Source: an uncultured Oleiphilus sp. (GTDB lineage Bacteria; Pseudomonadota; Gammaproteobacteria; Pseudomonadales; Oleiphilaceae). From it: a stretch of DNA of 62,890 nucleotides. This document shows, one piece after another, positions 62,321-62,890 of the stretch (the first letter of the stretch is position 1; the number at the start of each line of letters is the position of its first letter). Made by a program: the position numbers and the translations under genes. The stretch lies in assembly GCA_913020045.1 (NCBI GenBank), contig CAJWBE010000026.1, positions 1 to 62,890 of the forward strand, written 5' to 3'. The notes under the pieces were generated by a model that worked only from the letters and a program-made list of their open reading frames with translations, made no database searches and was not told the origin of the DNA.

Positions 62321-62890
62321 TTAACTTAGCTTCAACAGGTAGCTAAGTATGTGCACGCAAATATAGCCGGCGGTAAAAGCGACCAGCAGGTAGAGCAGGT
62401 ATCGCAAGTAGCTAACGAAGGTCAGCGCTTCTATCTTACTCATCGCGACCACGCCGGCCGCGGAACCAATAATGAGTAGTGAGCCACCCACGCCAACGGA
62501 GTAGGTGAGCGAAAGCCAAGCTGACAGAGGCATCTCGATACCTGACTGCAATAACGCAGCGGTGAGCGGTACGTTGTCGAATAGCGCGGAGGCGAGGCCG
62601 AACACATAGTTAGCGAGCGCCATCGGTAACACGTCATACAGCGCCGGAAAGTAAGCCAACACCTGCAACTCCTTAAGCATTCCCACGAGCAGTAGCACGC
62701 CTAAGAAAAACAACAATGTGTCGAACTCGATACGACGTACGTAATCCAAAACGGGCTCATCTCGGTTCATGAACTGAAGCACCATAAACATCAACGACAG
62801 GCCAAATAGGAATGATAAAACCGGCGGGACAGAAAACATGATATTGCCGACTAGCGTGCCGATAATCGTCAAAATGAATAAGCCACCAAT
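62321..62890 (-). CDS. nhaD: NhaD-type sodium/proton antiporter, C-terminal part
   Basis: The open frame continues to the right edge of the window, so this is the C-terminal 189 residues of a longer protein (NhaD proteins are about 400-480 residues). It has about five or six membrane segments in the ArsB/NhaD style, with FDNVPLTAALLQSG as the conserved polar helix break and SYSVGVGGSLLIIGSAAGVVAM (excerpt GVGGSLLIIGSAAGVVAM) near the end. NhaD exports Na+ or Li+ against protons, common in marine bacteria. The start is outside the window. Confidence 0.85.
   Translation of the reverse strand: MGGLFILTIIGTLVGNIMFSVPPVLSFLFGLSLMFMVLQFMNRDEPVLDYVRRIEFDTLLFFLGVLLLVGMLKELQVLAYFPALYDVLPMALANYVFGLASALFDNVPLTAALLQSGIEMPLSAWLSLTYSVGVGGSLLIIGSAAGVVAMSKIEALTFVSYLRYLLYLLVAFTAGYICVHILSYLLKLS

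Overview
The window looks like a chromosomal segment of a marine, facultatively respiring gammaproteobacterium with moderate GC. The evidence is the 16S 5' end, rRNA promoters of the E. coli type, a gene order ilvI-ilvH-ilvC-pssA-msrP-msrQ-rRNA and bamD/rluD/pgeF/clpB that I recall from Pseudomonas, a pseudomonad-length LeuA and a membrane nitrate reductase operon. I cannot name the genus. Nothing in the sequence marks it as plasmid or prophage, and I see no insertion sequence or CRISPR array.

Layout. 1-691: start of an rRNA operon reading leftward, with a boxA-like site and two tandem promoters. 692-6610: msrQ, msrP, pssA and the branched-chain amino acid genes ilvC, ilvH, ilvI, all leftward. 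7030-14951: housekeeping block (DUF4124 protein, clpB, VanZ-like protein, pgeF, rluD, bamD, nadE). 15009-19290: two glutathione transferases divergent from a TetR regulator with a candidate operator, an acyltransferase and a periplasmic solute-binding-like protein; two hexanucleotide microsatellites lie here. 19287-31927: a leftward block of nine genes, the most unusual part. Five tightly packed genes encode exported proteins I do not recognise (144, 760, 559, 193 and 722 residues). They are followed by a NarL/LuxR-type response regulator, a 7TM histidine kinase, a TonB-dependent receptor and a DUF4136 lipoprotein. A perfect palindrome of 7-2-7 NarL-family geometry sits about 64 bp upstream of the predicted start of transcription. 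31948-46801: small RRF-like protein, FkbM methyltransferase, an Lrp-type regulator divergent from leuA with a Lrp-like box and a structured leader between them, hrpB, dbpA, a diguanylate cyclase, an amidase, fklB, a lipoprotein, a 3-methyladenine glycosylase and a GST. 46835-58036: a kinase-like protein of unknown role and narGHJI with a parvulin, expressed from a textbook FNR class II promoter and divergent from narX. 58113-62890: AraC regulator, GMC oxidoreductase, a ParE-type toxin-antitoxin pair, a small tyrosine phosphatase, a REP-like palindrome and the 3' part of an NhaD-type antiporter cut by the window edge.

How the genes may work together. The ilv genes and leuA make branched-chain amino acids, and the Lrp-like box and the leuA leader suggest two layers of control. 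narGHJI and narX form a nitrate-sensing and nitrate-respiring unit, but neither narL nor a nitrate transporter gene is in the window. The 19-32 kb block is my candidate for an undescribed system: an envelope apparatus controlled by its own two-component pair. Its substrate and job cannot be read from the sequence.
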